Assembly (NCBI GenBank): GCA_037102815.1
Contig: BTPP01000001.1
Coordinates: forward strand, 5,667,001-5,731,000
Direction of reading: 5' to 3'
Source of the DNA: Neurospora intermedia
Lineage: Eukaryota; Ascomycota; Sordariomycetes; Sordariales; Sordariaceae
Length of the DNA: 64,000 bases
Of this stretch, positions 44,287 to 56,972 are shown piece after piece (position 1 is the first letter of the stretch; each line of letters begins with the position of its first letter). A program made the position numbers and the translations under genes. The notes below the pieces were generated by a model. It ran no database searches. It was not told where the DNA came from and saw nothing but the letters and a program-made list of their open reading frames with translations.

Positions 44287-45258
44287 GAAGGACAAGTGCT
44301 TGGGACGGAATCATCATCTTGGAATGGGAACATGGTTGCGATGGAACCTTGAAAAGATAGTCTAACAGGATATCTAAGGTGGTTTGGTATGAACACTCAA
44401 ATAAAAATTCACTATACGTACATCCAATGTCCATGTGTTCTCCATGACCAATGTGTTCATTTTAATAAACGTAAGCCAGGAGCAACCGTGCAATTTAGAT
44501 CACTTATGAGAATAAGAGATACGCGTCGTTGCGCTGCTTCGCACGAAGAGTCCCATAATAAGCTCCTCCAAACTCACCAAAATCTTAGTTCATGTTCTTA
44601 TCACGGTTGTTGGATGATGTCGGTTGATTTTCTGCCGAACTTGTGCAACCACATAGGTACATAGCATCATATGTCTCAGAGCTAGACCCTGAGATCGACG
44701 ACAGTGCAGGAGAACAGCATCAATCTGAGAACTGGAGGTGATTGTTTAAGTAGTGTAGATGATCACATCTCCCATTTTGTTGCCCATTTGTAGGCTCTTA
44801 TCAAATCAGACCATTCATATGTCCATGATATCATTCATGCCACGCTTTTGTCTGGAACTCCCCCTATCTGGCTATTTTGCCAGGAGGAAATTTGCCTAAC
44901 CACCAACAACCAGACCGCAAAGAATGTATGCTGCAAACGCCTATAAAGGCACCCCAGTCAAACATGACAGAACCCATCTCGCTCCCTCTGAGTCTGTCCG
45001 CCTGCTACGGTGGCCATGGACATTGACTCCCCGCCGACCGTGAGGTTCCCATTGCTGATTTACCAACTTCCTTTTCCCTTCTTGATATATCATGTAATAT
45101 CGTTTGCCCTCCATGGTGGAGCCATGAGCAAGCGATGCATTCCCCCCCCTGGGATATACGTAGGTCCAACTTGTACAGAAATGCTTAGGTATATATACTC
45201 ACACAGTTACTCGAATCCACATCAACTCCGTCGACCTTTAGGATGTAGAGAAAGACCG
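44287..45258. other. Intergenic, convergent 3' ends
   Basis: This gap of nearly 1 kb lies between the 3' ends of the CipC-like and CAF-1 genes. I see no coding or RNA gene. A short plus-strand frame from 45010 overlaps the CAF-1 3' exon and is not supported. Confidence 0.45.
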
Positions 45259-47444
45259 CTACTCCTTCCACTTCCACCCGCTCTTTCCTTGCTTCTCAGT
45301 CATGGACTCAAACGAAGCCTTGATCTGCGCCCGGACCATATCCGGGTGCTTAGAAGCAAAGACCTCGATGATACCCAATTTGCTAACCATGGGCATCTCG
45401 TGCATGAGCGCCTTGAGCTGTTCTTGCGCAGCGGCCGGGAGGGGTTGGTCCGACATCTTCTGTCGACCGGGAGGTCGACGACCACCACCAGCAACAACGC
45501 CACCTGGTGCTGTTGCTGAGGAAGCAGCAGTAGTGGCAGCAACAATAGTTGAGGCGCCTGCTGTAGTGATAGCCTTGTTAGGAGGAGAGTTACCTGCTGT
45601 AGTACCCTTTGTAAGTGCCTGGAACGCATTGGTTGGTGCTTGAGAACCACCGGCCTTGGCAGATTTCGCACTGGTGGTGGTAGCGGCAGAGGATGGATGG
45701 AGGAGTGAGGATGAGGATGATGAAGTGGTCTGAGCAGTGACGGATGCGGATGCGATCACACTAGATTTTTCGTTACCTGATGAGCTGGTCTTCGACTTCG
45801 AAGCCCAATAATCAGTCGAAAAGGGGTCAATGCTGGTTTCTTCGTCCAGGGACTCTGCAACCGACAAGAGGTCAGCATCATTCACACAATAACGGTATAT
45901 CCAGAGGAACGTACCCAATATAATCTCCATCCGGCACTGATACAGCTCCGGCTTCACTGTGCACCGCTTCTCATTCTCCCAGCATATGCCAGTACTCTCT
46001 GGCTCCATACCACCGGAAAAGACGAGACGCTGAGGGCCGACATCTTCGGAGTCATCCAAAAAGTCGTCCATATCCTCATCCATCTCCAAGTCTTCCTCTT
46101 CATCATCTAGATCCTCCACGTCTTCGCCTTCCTCGTCTTGCCACTCGGCCTCCGAATCATAGTCGTAGTCCAAGGGAAGGATGGTTCTTGAAGTTGGGTT
46201 TCTTGCGAGTTTATAAAGACTCTTGACGCCCGGAGGAAGACCACTGATTGTGCCGACATACGGTGGCCGCACATCTTGGCTGAATTTGATGCACTTGACT
46301 GGTACTGCTTTCAATGCCTCCCGCGCATCTCTGAACTGAGTGTTCTCTGTGGTAAGGTCCATAGCCCTGCTTGATGACTCTCCATAGATCTCCGTCATGA
46401 TCTTGCGCACACTCGGATAAGGGCGTCCGCGCCTCTGGGTCTTGAAAGGCAGCTGTAGAGCCTCCAAGGGGTCAAACTTTTTTGGTGTCTTGAACTCCGC
46501 CCGCTTTCCCTCGGCGTATTCGTCCAGTATCCGCGACTTGGCCTCTCTGGTCTCCTCGTCTACCTCGAAGGGGTTCTTGGCTAGCGTGACAAACTCCTTC
46601 ACGTAAAAGGGCTTGAATAACCTCCGGTAGGCTTCATTCTCCTTGGTGAGACTCGGCGCATCCGTCATTTCGACATCTTTGCTTTCGACCTTGACGGCAA
46701 CGGGCTTCTCTTTTGATGTTGCTGGGTTGATTTTGAAGAGCGATGTGAGCTTCATCTGTCGGCCTCTCTTTTTGGCTTCCTCTTCCTCCTTCTCGCGTTT
46801 CTTGCGCTCCTTCTCTTTCTTCTCCTCCTCCTTGCGTTTCAGTTCCTGTTCCTTCTCACGCTTCTTCCTCTCCTTTTCTTCGGCCTTTTGTTGCTTCTCT
46901 GCCTCCAGTTTCGCCTGTTCCGCTGCCCTTTTGGCCTTGGCCTCCTCTTTCTCCTTCTTCTTGGCAGCGTCAGCCTCGGCCTTGGCTACCTTCTCCTCAG
47001 GGGTCAGCTTCTTCCTCTTGACAGCCGGTTCGCCTGTTGTCGACTTTGTCGTTGTCGACGCAGCCTTGGCGCCGGATGTCTGCTTCTGGGTAGAGGGCGT
47101 ATTGGTTGTAGAAATCGTGAGAGGTGCGAGTCGTGGAGGTGATAGGCTGGGGGATCGCGATAGACGGTCCAATGGGCTGCTGGCATCGCTCAATGCCGGA
47201 CTGGCCTTTCTGACTCTGGGGGTTGCGGGCCCCGAAGATGGGGGCGGTGATGACCTAACATTTTCCTCTGTAGAAATTGGCGATTAGCTTCACTCGCGTT
47301 TGGGGCGCGGGCTGATGTCAGAACGCGGTACTTACTGTCGTCGAAAGAGCTTGGGGGTGGAACCTCTTCCCGGAATTGGTCGTGTGACCTCTTGAGACAG
47401 GAGGAGTCCTCCTGCCCACTTGTGGAAGTTGTGAACAAAGGCAT
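45259..47444 (-). CDS. RLF2: Chromatin assembly factor 1 large subunit (CAF-1 p150/Cac1)
   Basis: Exons on the minus strand are 47444-47336, 47267-45915 and 45854-45259, giving 685 residues. The introns have GTAAGT/CAG and GTACGT/CAG ends. CAF-1 deposits H3-H4 onto newly made DNA by binding PCNA. A Lys/Glu/Arg-rich coiled KER region spans about residues 123-206. It is followed directly by QMKLTSLF (207-214), which fits a PCNA-interacting motif. YRRLFKPFYVKEFVTLA and the GRPYPSVRKIM block come next. A strongly acidic region lies at about 405-450, ending in the conserved GPQRLVFSGGMEP. A Ser/Thr-rich linker leads to a C-terminal helical module (about 625-685, with MVSKLGIIEVFASKHPDMV) like the winged-helix DNA-binding domain. 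Loss of CAF-1 affects heterochromatin in fungi. Confidence 0.93.
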
Positions 47445-49311
47445 GGTGGTGTTGCCTTCCCCAGTCCGACTTGGTTGTTGGGTTGACGCGTGCTATTCAC
47501 GGTCCTGACCGACGCGGTCTAGTCTGAAAATGGCCGATCAAAGTTGAGGGGTTCAAAGTTCAGAACAGACAAGGTCAAGGTCCCACAATTAGGCCAGTCG
47601 TACATGCGCTGGCGGTGTAAAAGCAATGAACCACTGCTGGTTACTCCCCGGCGTCGTAACAGTGTTTGTTTGGTGAATGGGAACGGAACCAGCTGCAGAG
47701 AAGGCCGGGAAGGTCGAGATGTCGCCGTTGGTGGTTCGGATGGTCGTTGGGTAGGTAAGTTGAAAGGCCTAAAACCGATTGATGCGATTGGTGATTCTTG
47801 GGTTCTGCAGCGGCGAGTGCCTGGTCCGCGGTTGCTGCCGCCTGAGCGGGACGCGTTTGGCGACACCACCGTCGCGCCTTCCGTTCAATTTAGCCCAAGT
47901 GGATCCCTACCCGCGCCTTAAAGTGCCCCACTTCTAATCTACGAGAAGCGGAGCGTGATTTCGCGTCAGTTCTGGAGAGGGGTGTGTGGCTTTGCTTCTC
48001 TCGTTCAATTAAAGTCGTTGTGGCTGGAAGTGCGGCAGAGGTTTGAAGACTTGATATCCATCGATGGATTAATAAGTTCAATTTACCAAGTCGGGTATGT
48101 TTCACTGGCATTGATTGCAGGTTCAGTGGTGAGTGGAGTAATCTTGCTGCTGTTGTTCGATGCTTGGAAAAGGATTGGTGGACCATTGACATACCTGCCT
48201 GTTAGTTATCATGAACTTCCACGGTCTGCAGTGATGATCAACGCTATTGGCAGTGGAAGCACGCACCTGTTGTTCATGTATGACTTCGAAGCTTTAGTGG
48301 CTGACCTCGTGGATTTCATCTCAACCATTATTTGCCTGCAAAATGGCTGCCTGTCTTCAACTTTCAGGCAGTAGTACAGTCAACTTCTCGAGCATCATAG
48401 CATCACTAATACCAGCCCCAACCCTGAACTTTTCCCATCATGAGTGCAGGTTCAATTCAGTTGCAAAGGCCAAGAAAAAGTGAACGTGGCAAGGTTTCAC
48501 CTACCTAGGTAGCCTCGTCGTATGTGGCTTGACTCTAGGCGTGGTGCCTTGAAGGCTGCCATGGGTTCCGTCCTGTATCTTGTCCTTTCGTCATCCTCTT
48601 TCCCAGCTTCCCGATTCTCCTATAACAGCGCGTGTTATGGGGCCAAGTTCCCCAAAAGGTGTAACCATAGCTCACCTATAGCTGGATTTATTATATGGAC
48701 GGCTGTAAGGACGGAACTACCGGCTTTGGTCCGTCTAAAAACTTGGATCAGAGGCCCTTGGAAAACCAAGAAAATAGTAACCCGTTTCTATTATACCATG
48801 ACGGACTTAATGAGCTTCTAAGCGTTAAGCGCTCCAAACAGGATCGGCAGTGTAGACGCCGTAAGGATGAGTGACAAGTTGATGCTTGTCACATATCGCA
48901 TAGTTGTTGTAGCGTGTATGTACGTCTCATCGGAAAAAGTAAAACAAAAACCAGATCGCATTCAATGGTATCTCAAGGATGTTGTGTGTGTGTGTGTCCC
49001 AAAGCAAAGTATTATTTTTCCGAATAACCCTATCCAAGCAATAATTGGCTACCATTGAACGACCTATTGTGTTGTGCAGTGCATTCGAGACAGTGACCGT
49101 GCCCGTGCCTGACAACCTTTTCCCTAAAAAAAGAGAAAAAGAAAAGATTTAAAAGAAGAACAAAACGCAAAACACCCATGCGCCTAGCTAATGCATGTAG
49201 TTTCAGGCACAAATTCCCATGCTGTGTATCACAGGCTCCGGCTGTTTGGGAAGCCCAAAACCCGACGTAGTAAAAATCTCCTCCTTCGATCCGCTCCCGA
49301 TTCTGCTTGCT
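47445..49311. other. Intergenic upstream of the CAF-1 gene
   Basis: This is a gap of about 1.9 kb between two minus-strand genes. It contains a (TG)n run near 48979-48996. A 139-codon frame at 47955-48374 begins with GTG and lacks an early ATG, so I do not call it a gene. Confidence 0.4.
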
Positions 49312-50451
49312 TTAGTCAGGGTTGGCGATGAACAAGCGACCGGACGAGTTAAATGTCATTGTCCTCTCATATGTCCTTTCATCCACGCTTCCTCTCCTCT
49401 TGAGCTCCTCAGGGTTCTTAACACTCTTCTCGCGCGTCAGGGTGGCGTTGAGTAAGCTGTTGGTTGCCAGCTGTCGTTGTGGGTGGGCCTGGAGGTCGGG
49501 GACAGCATCTAGACGTTCGCTACTGCTCCCGCTGGCAAAGCTCAGGGCCTTTCCACTAGCCGCATCGTTGCCAGCAGAGGCCTGCTCGCTGGTCTGCGCT
49601 AGGGAGCCCCGTCGCTCTGGCGTGTCGCCGGGGGTCCACCTTCGAGAGCCGGAGCCTTGTGAATTCGATGGTCCGAGTTGTCCGGAAGCGCGATAGCCCA
49701 ATCCCTTTCTCCCGCTGGCGGTGCTGCTTCGACTGGAGCTACCGGTTCTCCGGTGATTGTATCGGTTCAAGGCGTCGTTATCATCGTCGCTGTCTTCGCC
49801 TTCCACCTCGGTCGCGCTGAGTCTCAGAGGGATGCCTCCCACGCCGACGTGGTGGCCATCTGGTATGTATCCGACGACTGTCGGCTTTCCGTGGTGTCGA
49901 ATCTTTGCAGCGACCTTTCCTCCCGCAGACAAACCGGTTATTGTGCGGGCGCTGGTCGTTCCTGAACCCGTTACCGCGCCCGAAACTTCCATGGCTGCCC
50001 GCGTCTTGGCAGCACGCTGCTGTGCTAGCAATCTGGGATCCTCATATTGTGCACGGTCGCACCATACCGTCGCTTTTTGCTTTCGTAGGAGTGCGACATA
50101 GCTGGTTGGTTGGTCGCTGGTGCCGCCGGAGCGACTCGAGGTAGATCTCCTGATGTCGCTGGTGGGCGACGTTCGGTAGGCGGCCGGCGGGGGCGGCATT
50201 CCTCCTCCGCTGGAGACGGTGCTGAAAGTGTTCACGCTGGGCGATCGTCGTTGATGGTTCGATTGAGATTGGACGAGATGCATCGGCATCGGCATTTGCA
50301 TCTGGTAGTTGGCAGTCACCGGCGGTGTTGTTAGAGGAGAGGCGAAGCCATTGGAGCCGTTTCGCGACCGGGAATGTGTGTGAGGCGAGTAACCAGCGTG
50401 GAATGAAGGATCCAGGGAAGCTCGCCGGCGAGCGTATTGGGGATCCGCCAT
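49312..50451 (-). CDS. Uncharacterised Ser/Arg-rich protein
   Basis: A single exon encodes 379 residues from a good ATG (MADPQYARRRASLDPSF). The protein is mostly low-complexity, rich in Ser, Arg and Gly, and probably disordered. A more ordered block at about residues 117-160 reads SYVALLRKQKATVWCDRAQYEDPRLLAQQRAAKTRAA in parts. A second, KVAAKIRHHGKPTVVGYIPDGHHVGVGGIPLRLSATE, lies at about 175-215. A conserved-looking end contains ERTMTFNSSGRLFIANPD. Several RRxS sites are candidate phosphorylation sites. I do not recognise the family. The ordered blocks and normal codon use support a real gene. Its upstream region is unusually long and holds simple repeats. Confidence 0.75.
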   Translation of the reverse strand: MADPQYARRRASLDPSFHAGYSPHTHSRSRNGSNGFASPLTTPPVTANYQMQMPMPMHLVQSQSNHQRRSPSVNTFSTVSSGGGMPPPPAAYRTSPTSDIRRSTSSRSGGTSDQPTSYVALLRKQKATVWCDRAQYEDPRLLAQQRAAKTRAAMEVSGAVTGSGTTSARTITGLSAGGKVAAKIRHHGKPTVVGYIPDGHHVGVGGIPLRLSATEVEGEDSDDDNDALNRYNHRRTGSSSRSSTASGRKGLGYRASGQLGPSNSQGSGSRRWTPGDTPERRGSLAQTSEQASAGNDAASGKALSFASGSSSERLDAVPDLQAHPQRQLATNSLLNATLTREKSVKNPEELKRRGSVDERTYERTMTFNSSGRLFIANPD

Positions 50452-53400
50452 GGTCTCCAGTCTCCACCCACTGGCGCCGGATGGGGAGATGAGGATACGA
50501 GAGGGTCGCTACCTCTAGGGAATGGCGCCCAGAGTCCAAACGTATTACCGTTGCGCGATCGTCGGGGAGATTTGTTGTTGAAGGAAATTGGCAGAGCGCC
50601 GGGGGAGGGTGGAGGCGGGATGTGCTTGGTTTTGTTTGTTTGTTTGTTGGTGCGATTCGGATGCGCTATCTCTTCGTTGTTACGGAACAGGCAACCGGAG
50701 CGATGGTGTCGAGCTAGAGGTAGGTAAGGTAGGTACTACCTCTACTAAGGGAGGAGGGCCGCGGACGGCGCTGCGTTATGACAGCTGACGGCGGCTAGAT
50801 ACCCCCCCGGGTGCAACGTGAGGCGGCGGTGATGCCGACAGCCGCTGCGCTGCGATGTGCTGTGATGTGCTGTGCTGTGCTGTGCTGTGTGTGCTGTTGC
50901 GGAAGTCGCTGCCGCACAAATTGATGTGCGGTACAGTGGATGGGATCGCTGCTTTGCTGTGCTGCTAGTACTGCGGCGGCGGCGGCGGCGGTCTAGCGAG
51001 GTGAAGCGTGACCGGGACTGATCAGAAGCGCGAATGGGCGTGGAGTCAAAGACGGGAGTTGCGAGACGAGACCTGCAACTGAAACCGATTCAAAGCATTG
51101 GAAGGGGAAAGAGAAGACAAGGAAAAAGAAGAGAGGACGGAAAGAAGCAGGCGGCGGGATGGGATAGATACAAAAGGGCATAGAATAAAAAGGCAAGTGC
51201 AAGAATTGACAAAACCTGGGTCCTCGCCTCGGTCCTTGGAGCTGGGAATGGAAAGACTGGCGAGCAACAGAGTGGACGATGTCGGGTTTCAGACTTGGCG
51301 CTCCCACGTTGCATGCGCGCTGGCGGGGCCCTTGTTCGATGATGATGCTATGCCCGGTGGGCTTGGTGGACTTTCCCCTAGGTTGGTGGGTTTTGGTTTT
51401 GGTGGGTTTTGATCTGTCTGGTTCCCGGTGGGCGGCCTTAGCAGTGAACCCGACACGGCATCCCATCCCAGCTCCCGGTCCACCAACGAGCGCCGCCAAC
51501 AAGCACGGGCATCCACAAAGACGGCCTGGTTGTTGAATCTTTTTGGGCCAGAGATGCATTTCGTGATGCTGACCAGATGTGGCTCACAAATGCCTCTAGT
51601 CTAGTGTACGCCGCCGTCCTGGGCTTCGCTCGATACACATTCGTGACCGTTGGTCTTGCTGGCAAGGGCCATACCTATCTATGTACACTACACTACATAC
51701 CTCTAGGTACCTTAGTGCAGTAGGCCCGCTTGTATAAGGCCGTCCAAAGGGATACTTTAGTCTTGGGGATCTCCTCTTTCCTTCCTATTCTAGTGTACAT
51801 GCCGTTACAGGGAAGACCTTTTGAGATTGAGGTGTTGTGCCATACACTACACACTAGTACCATCCTCCTTTGTCAGACTGGGCTGTCCGTGCGTGACGGG
51901 ATTAAGATCTTTTCGAGATGCGTGGAATTGAATGTGTTGTTGTTGCAAGATCGCCCCATCCCGCAAAGACACGTTACACAGATGTCTTGCAAGTAAAAAG
52001 ATGTCTTTACTCGATGGCAAAGACTATATTGTAGAGCTTTAAAGGCTATGGAACTACATACTATGCTATGGAAGGCTGGTTTTTGGAGTGAAACCGTGAG
52101 TATCGGAGCTAACAAGTCTTGTGCCCCCCATCTCCCTGCCTGGACTGCCGTGTGCCGTCTTCCCAGGGCACCGGTGATACTGGTTTTGGTCTTTGTTTGT
52201 TAGCGGATCCGCCAGAGATACCATTCAGATAGCGGGAATCCCTTCACTGGGAACAGAAAGACCGAAACTCGCCGTCATGCCGTCCGCAAAAATCCGAAGG
52301 GAAAAAGAAAGACTGGACACAATACGGAATGTCCATGGATTGACGTGGTTCATAGCATGCCCGAAAAAAACCCCTATCCCACTGGTGCTCTCAGCTGAAG
52401 AGAGCGCCGGCCAAGACGCCAATAGTGGAGGAGAAATACGGCGGATGGGTTATCGAGGGCCTTGATGGCCGCCTCCTGGCCCAATCACGCTTCCACGAGG
52501 CCTGCCCGTCTCCGTGCTGTCGCTGTACATATGAAATGGAGAACCTTGTGCGAACAGGTCGGCACCTTGTCCTGTCTCCCATGGCCTGATGGGCGGAACC
52601 GGGGATGGCCATGGACTGGCCAGGACTGGGGCAGTACGCAGTGAGATCGCTAGAGCTTTCTCGGCTGCTGAATGTAACCTTTTGTTTTTTTTTTCTTTCC
52701 CTCCCAGCCAGGTGGAAGTGGGGTTGATGTGGTTTTTTTCTTCGGTCGGGTTGTTTGTGAGGGTAGCTGGCAAGGCTGGGTCGGGCAAGTAATCGGCGGA
52801 GATCGAGATCTTTTTTGCATGATAGTGTTATCAAAATGCAAGAAGATCCAAAAAACCCGTGATGCTTGACCTTGATTTGCTCCCTTCTCCCGTCTTCTAG
52901 TTCCAGGATTCTGACCGTTCCGGGTCTGTGATTGATTGATTGATTTATTGATTTATTGATTGGCAATTGGCATCGTGCACAAGCGGCTTTTGTTAGCCGA
53001 GCACAAGAAACCCCAGGTCTTTGGGAGAACGAGACCCCAATTTGCGGCACAACTAACGGCTATAATGTACAACGACTAATCATCATCAGGATGACGGGAC
53101 CCTCAACCAAGACCCATGTTACTTACCACGACTACTACCACGACCCAGAAGAATCAGATTTCCTGTTGAAACCCCGCCTTTTTTGAAACAAAAACCACTG
53201 ACCAAGAGGGCATGGTGATGTCAATGGTGGTCACCTCACGGCTTTTGCTTTGCGACTGGCATGGACAAGCCGGCTATACAATGTCAAACTTTAGTGGACT
53301 CGGTGGACAATCACATCCCCGGTGATCATTCCGACTTTCCGGTTTGGGCTTGCTCTGATTTCCTTCCCTGTTTACCACTCCGACAGGCTGGATAAACATC

Positions 53401-53699
53401 TGCAACCGCTCTGCATAGCGTGCACCGTCTACCTACACTACTAGTAGGTACCTACTAACGACCCCCCGTGCATAACCTCAAGTGATATCAATCGGATCAA
53501 GTCTTAGCGTCGGTCGGAGGAATCGATAGTGCCGTTGGGGGAGGATTGCTGGCAGCCTGGCTCGAGCCTGGCACTCTTCTTCCCGAGGCCCGAAGTCGAA
53601 AACTTGGAATTCCGATGTTGAATTGTTGGTAGGACCGAACGGGTACCTGATGCTCCGAAGGTGTGTGGTGGTGAGTCGGAGCAGATCACTGGTCAGTTA
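50452..53699. other. 3.2-kb intergenic region with simple repeats
   Basis: No gene is supported. Simple repeats include GATGTGCTGTG/CTGTG units (about 50851-50897), (CGG)6 (50974-50991) and a TTGATTGATTTATTGATT run (about 52931-52961). Palindromic AGTAGGTACCTACT occurs near 53442. The part next to the Ser-rich gene is probably its promoter. A 188-codon minus-strand frame at 50993-51559 is Pro/Ser/Cys-mixed without family features. Confidence 0.45.
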
Positions 53700-53794
53700 C
53701 TTGGGGGGTTCTGGGCGCCAAGCTTCCTTTCCCCCCTCCAAATCGACTTTGTAGGGGGCGGTGAAAAATTGGGACAGTATTTTAATATGGGACA
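53700..53794 (+). repeat. Left terminal inverted repeat of the Fot1/pogo element
   Basis: It is 95 bp, the exact reverse complement of 56878-56972 by hand comparison, and is preceded by TA. Confidence 0.93.
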
Positions 53795-56700
53795 CCCCAC
53801 ATAGAAATTTACTAGCAAAGTGACCCATCTATATACTCAACACCCTACTTGCATATGGGGATTTATCAATACAACGTTATTAGGAAGCCTAGTAGACTAC
53901 CCAAAAAGGAAGGGTATATATATATTGAGAGATCTAATAATTTATTTTATTTATTTGAGTACGTTATAGTATTGTACTGGCTAGTTGAAGTCCCCCCTTG
54001 CTTATATATACTTTAGACTTCCTCCTCCTACCTTAACGAGGCTTGCCCCGGCCGTTGCCCGCTTAAATACCTTATTCTAGGTCGGATTGTACCTTCAATT
54101 AATAGCTTTATTATACTTCCCTATATAGTATCCTTAAATCTGCGTTCTCGTAAGAGGAGGGGAATTATAGGGGTAATTGCTGGCCTAATTGACGAAGGTC
54201 CAAATTTGGGTAATAAGGTTATATTAATAGTAGGGGGTATACGCTATTCAAACTTCTTCTTAGGAGTTAGTATAATTGGGGGTTTAGTAGTAATTAACTA
54301 GGCAGCTAGCTGACCGGCTAATTAACTAATTAGCTCACCCCTCCTCTCGCTAGGTAGAAGCTCCCTATCCTCTTTATCCCTATTGTTGTTATCCTCCTCC
54401 TCCTCGTTATTAACTTTCTCTCCCGTTACTATAGTAATATTATCCTTATAGAGATCCTTAACAAGAGTCTCATCTATATCCTCCTCGAATTATACTTATA
54501 TACAGGGGTTTTTAACGATTTAAGAGAAGGTTTCTAACTGGGCGGCGGGCTATACTACTAACTAGGCGGTTAGTTAGCGGCTAATAATAATTTCAATATC
54601 CTCCTTATTATTAGAAATAATTAGTAGGGGGTATTCTATATAATACTAAGCTTACTAATATACTAGCGGTTTACCCTCCTTATCGATTTAATAAGGGAGA
54701 CTCTCTTCTATATTAAGTATATTATTATTGTAAATAGGGATATACTCCTATTAGTAGTCTTTTTTATATTTCTTAAACTATGTACCCTATATAACTTTAA
54801 TTAGCTTCCCCCCTTCTATATCCCCTCTCTACTAATCTTTGAATTGCTTCTATATAATATTGTTAAATCTTTTTATAGCCCGTTCTTGCCGTTTTATTTC
54901 TTCTTATATTTTTCGTTGAACTCTCTCGATTACTATAGTATTGAGCTAATCTTTTGAAAGAGATAGAGATAATCTACTAGTAAGGATTTTATATACTCTC
55001 CTCCTTATACGACGGTCGAAGTTAGCCTCCCTCTTACGGTTATACCGGTTTCTTTCTTAAATCTTATTATAATTAAGAATAGCCTCCCTTATAATTTAGA
55101 ATATGTAAGGGTAATTAATATAGGTAGGGGAGCTAAATGTATAAAAGTAACGGTTAATAATACGGTTAACGACTTCGATAGCCTTCTTAAAGCGGTCTTC
55201 GTATAGTATTATAGAGGGATAGGTAGGGTTGAATTCAAAAGAACGCTACTTAATTTTAATCTATAATAATACCCTCTATTTATTAATTAGTTAGAGCCTA
55301 GTATCTTCAAATTTATCTATAATATTATAAGCTATAAAACTGTTAGTAATAATCCTATTAAATTTACGGATAAAAGTTACCCGGTTAAAGTTATATTCGC
55401 CTTATTAAACGAACTTACGAAGCGCCTTCTAATAATAGGATTTGAAAGAGGAGAAGACTCCTATATTGAGGGGTTATATAATATAGGTAGAGTATAGCGG
55501 TAAAGCGAGGATATAAATATCGAATACCTTAATATACTATTTAACTATTATATTATAGTAGCTACTAAACCTATCGATAATAAGTAGTCGATATATAGGG
55601 TCTATATTAGGAAGCCGTCTTTTACTAATATTAGTAATATAATCGTCCAATTAACAACTATTAATATTATACCTATACTAATTATAACTGAACTAATTTA
55701 TAAAGTTATACCCTATTTTTTTAAACGTTAATAATACTTCAAAACTATATAAATTGAAATACTTTAATTAATCGAAGGTAATCTCTATATTCGAGAAGTC
55801 GGTAATTAACTTTGTAAACCGTATATCACTAAGAAGGTCGTTAATAATAAACTCTTCGGTTGGGTCAATTTTAAAAATAAAGTAGATAGGGATATAATTA
55901 CTAACGGTATTTATATTAGCAATTAGAATATACGACTCTCTATTAATTAGATTAGATATTTTTAGCTAGAATTAACCGTTAATATACTATAACTAGAAGG
56001 GATTATATTCAATTAAATTAAATCTCTCCTACTAACTTTCCTTTTATCCCCTAACTCTCTTAATATAATAACCTTCATACGATTATTTAATATATAACCG
56101 ATATAAGCACTATACTTATTACTATTCTAACGGTCGTATAGAGGGATAATAATAGTAATATCTTCGTACTTATTAAATTAATCGTTTATAAACTCGGTAT
56201 TCAACTCCTAAAAGCAGCGTTTAAAATTTATAGTATAATATATTATCGAATATAACTCTAAATAATTAATAATAAACTTTATAAATTAACGCCCATTAAA
56301 TTTAATCGCTAACAGGTTTACCCTTATTAATTTTAAATAGTTAATAGTAATTATTACTATTAATTAGAGCGCAGAGAATCTCCCTTTAAAATAGAAGATT
56401 ATATACGCGACAATAGTTTCCTCTTTACTATATATTAGTAACTGCGGGCGCCCTCGTAGTTGTAACGATACTACCGGCTTACTAATTTCCTGCAGTGATT
56501 TTGCGTACCGACCGATTGAACTACGAGACTCTCTAATTATATGTACAATATCCCTTATAAAAGGTAGCTTCCTATAGCTATTACTAGATCTAAGAGAACC
56601 GTACCGGTTGTGTGCGTTGAGATATTATTAGGTAGCGGTTATACTAGTATAGGGGACGAAGGAATAATCTACAGGTACTAATACTAGTAAGTTAACTAGC

Positions 56701-56877
56701 GACTCAATTAATCTATAGATATATAAAAGTCTTATTGATTTATAGCTTTACGAGGCAATGCGACGAAAAATGGCAATTGGGTACTATTGTCGGTGTTGTT
56801 GTTATGCGAAATTCACGATGCAAAAGAGCGATTTTGCGCGGCGTTAACAGGCGAATCTGCATGGGTTATTTCGGCAC

Positions 56878-56972
56878 TGTCCCATATTAAAATACTGTCC
56901 CAATTTTTCACCGCCCCCTACAAAGTCGATTTGGAGGGGGGAAAGGAAGCTTGGCGCCCAGAACCCCCCAAG
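56878..56972 (-). repeat. Right terminal inverted repeat of the Fot1/pogo element
   Basis: It is 95 bp, the exact reverse complement of the left repeat, and is followed by TA. Confidence 0.93.

Larger units (their letters stand above)
53700..56972 (-). mobile_element. Fot1/pogo-type DNA transposon with RIP-mutated core
   Basis: Terminal inverted repeats of 95 bp are identical and start CTTGGGGGGTTCTGGGCGCC. Both ends are flanked by TA (53698-53699 and 56973-56974), the Tc1/mariner-superfamily target duplication. The 3.27-kb length is long for Fot1 but within pogo-type range. On the minus strand, fragments near 55920-55830 (YFIFKIDPTEEFIINDLLSD) and near 55460-55380 (QPLNIGVFSSFKSYY after restoring one obvious RIP codon) match the DDE_1 transposase of pogo/Fot1. 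Many stop codons from C-to-T and G-to-A changes make it inactive. About 130 bp next to each repeat, and the repeats themselves, still keep CpA/TpG. Confidence 0.88.

Noticed and set aside
47955-48374. Plus-strand frame of 139 codons with a hydrophobic stretch upstream of the CAF-1 gene
   Set aside because: It begins with GTG and has no ATG before residue about 94. There is no family resemblance, so I left it uncalled.
50993-51559. Minus-strand frame of 188 codons in the 3.2-kb gap
   Set aside because: Its composition looks like random GC-rich sequence, and no motif or splice support is seen.
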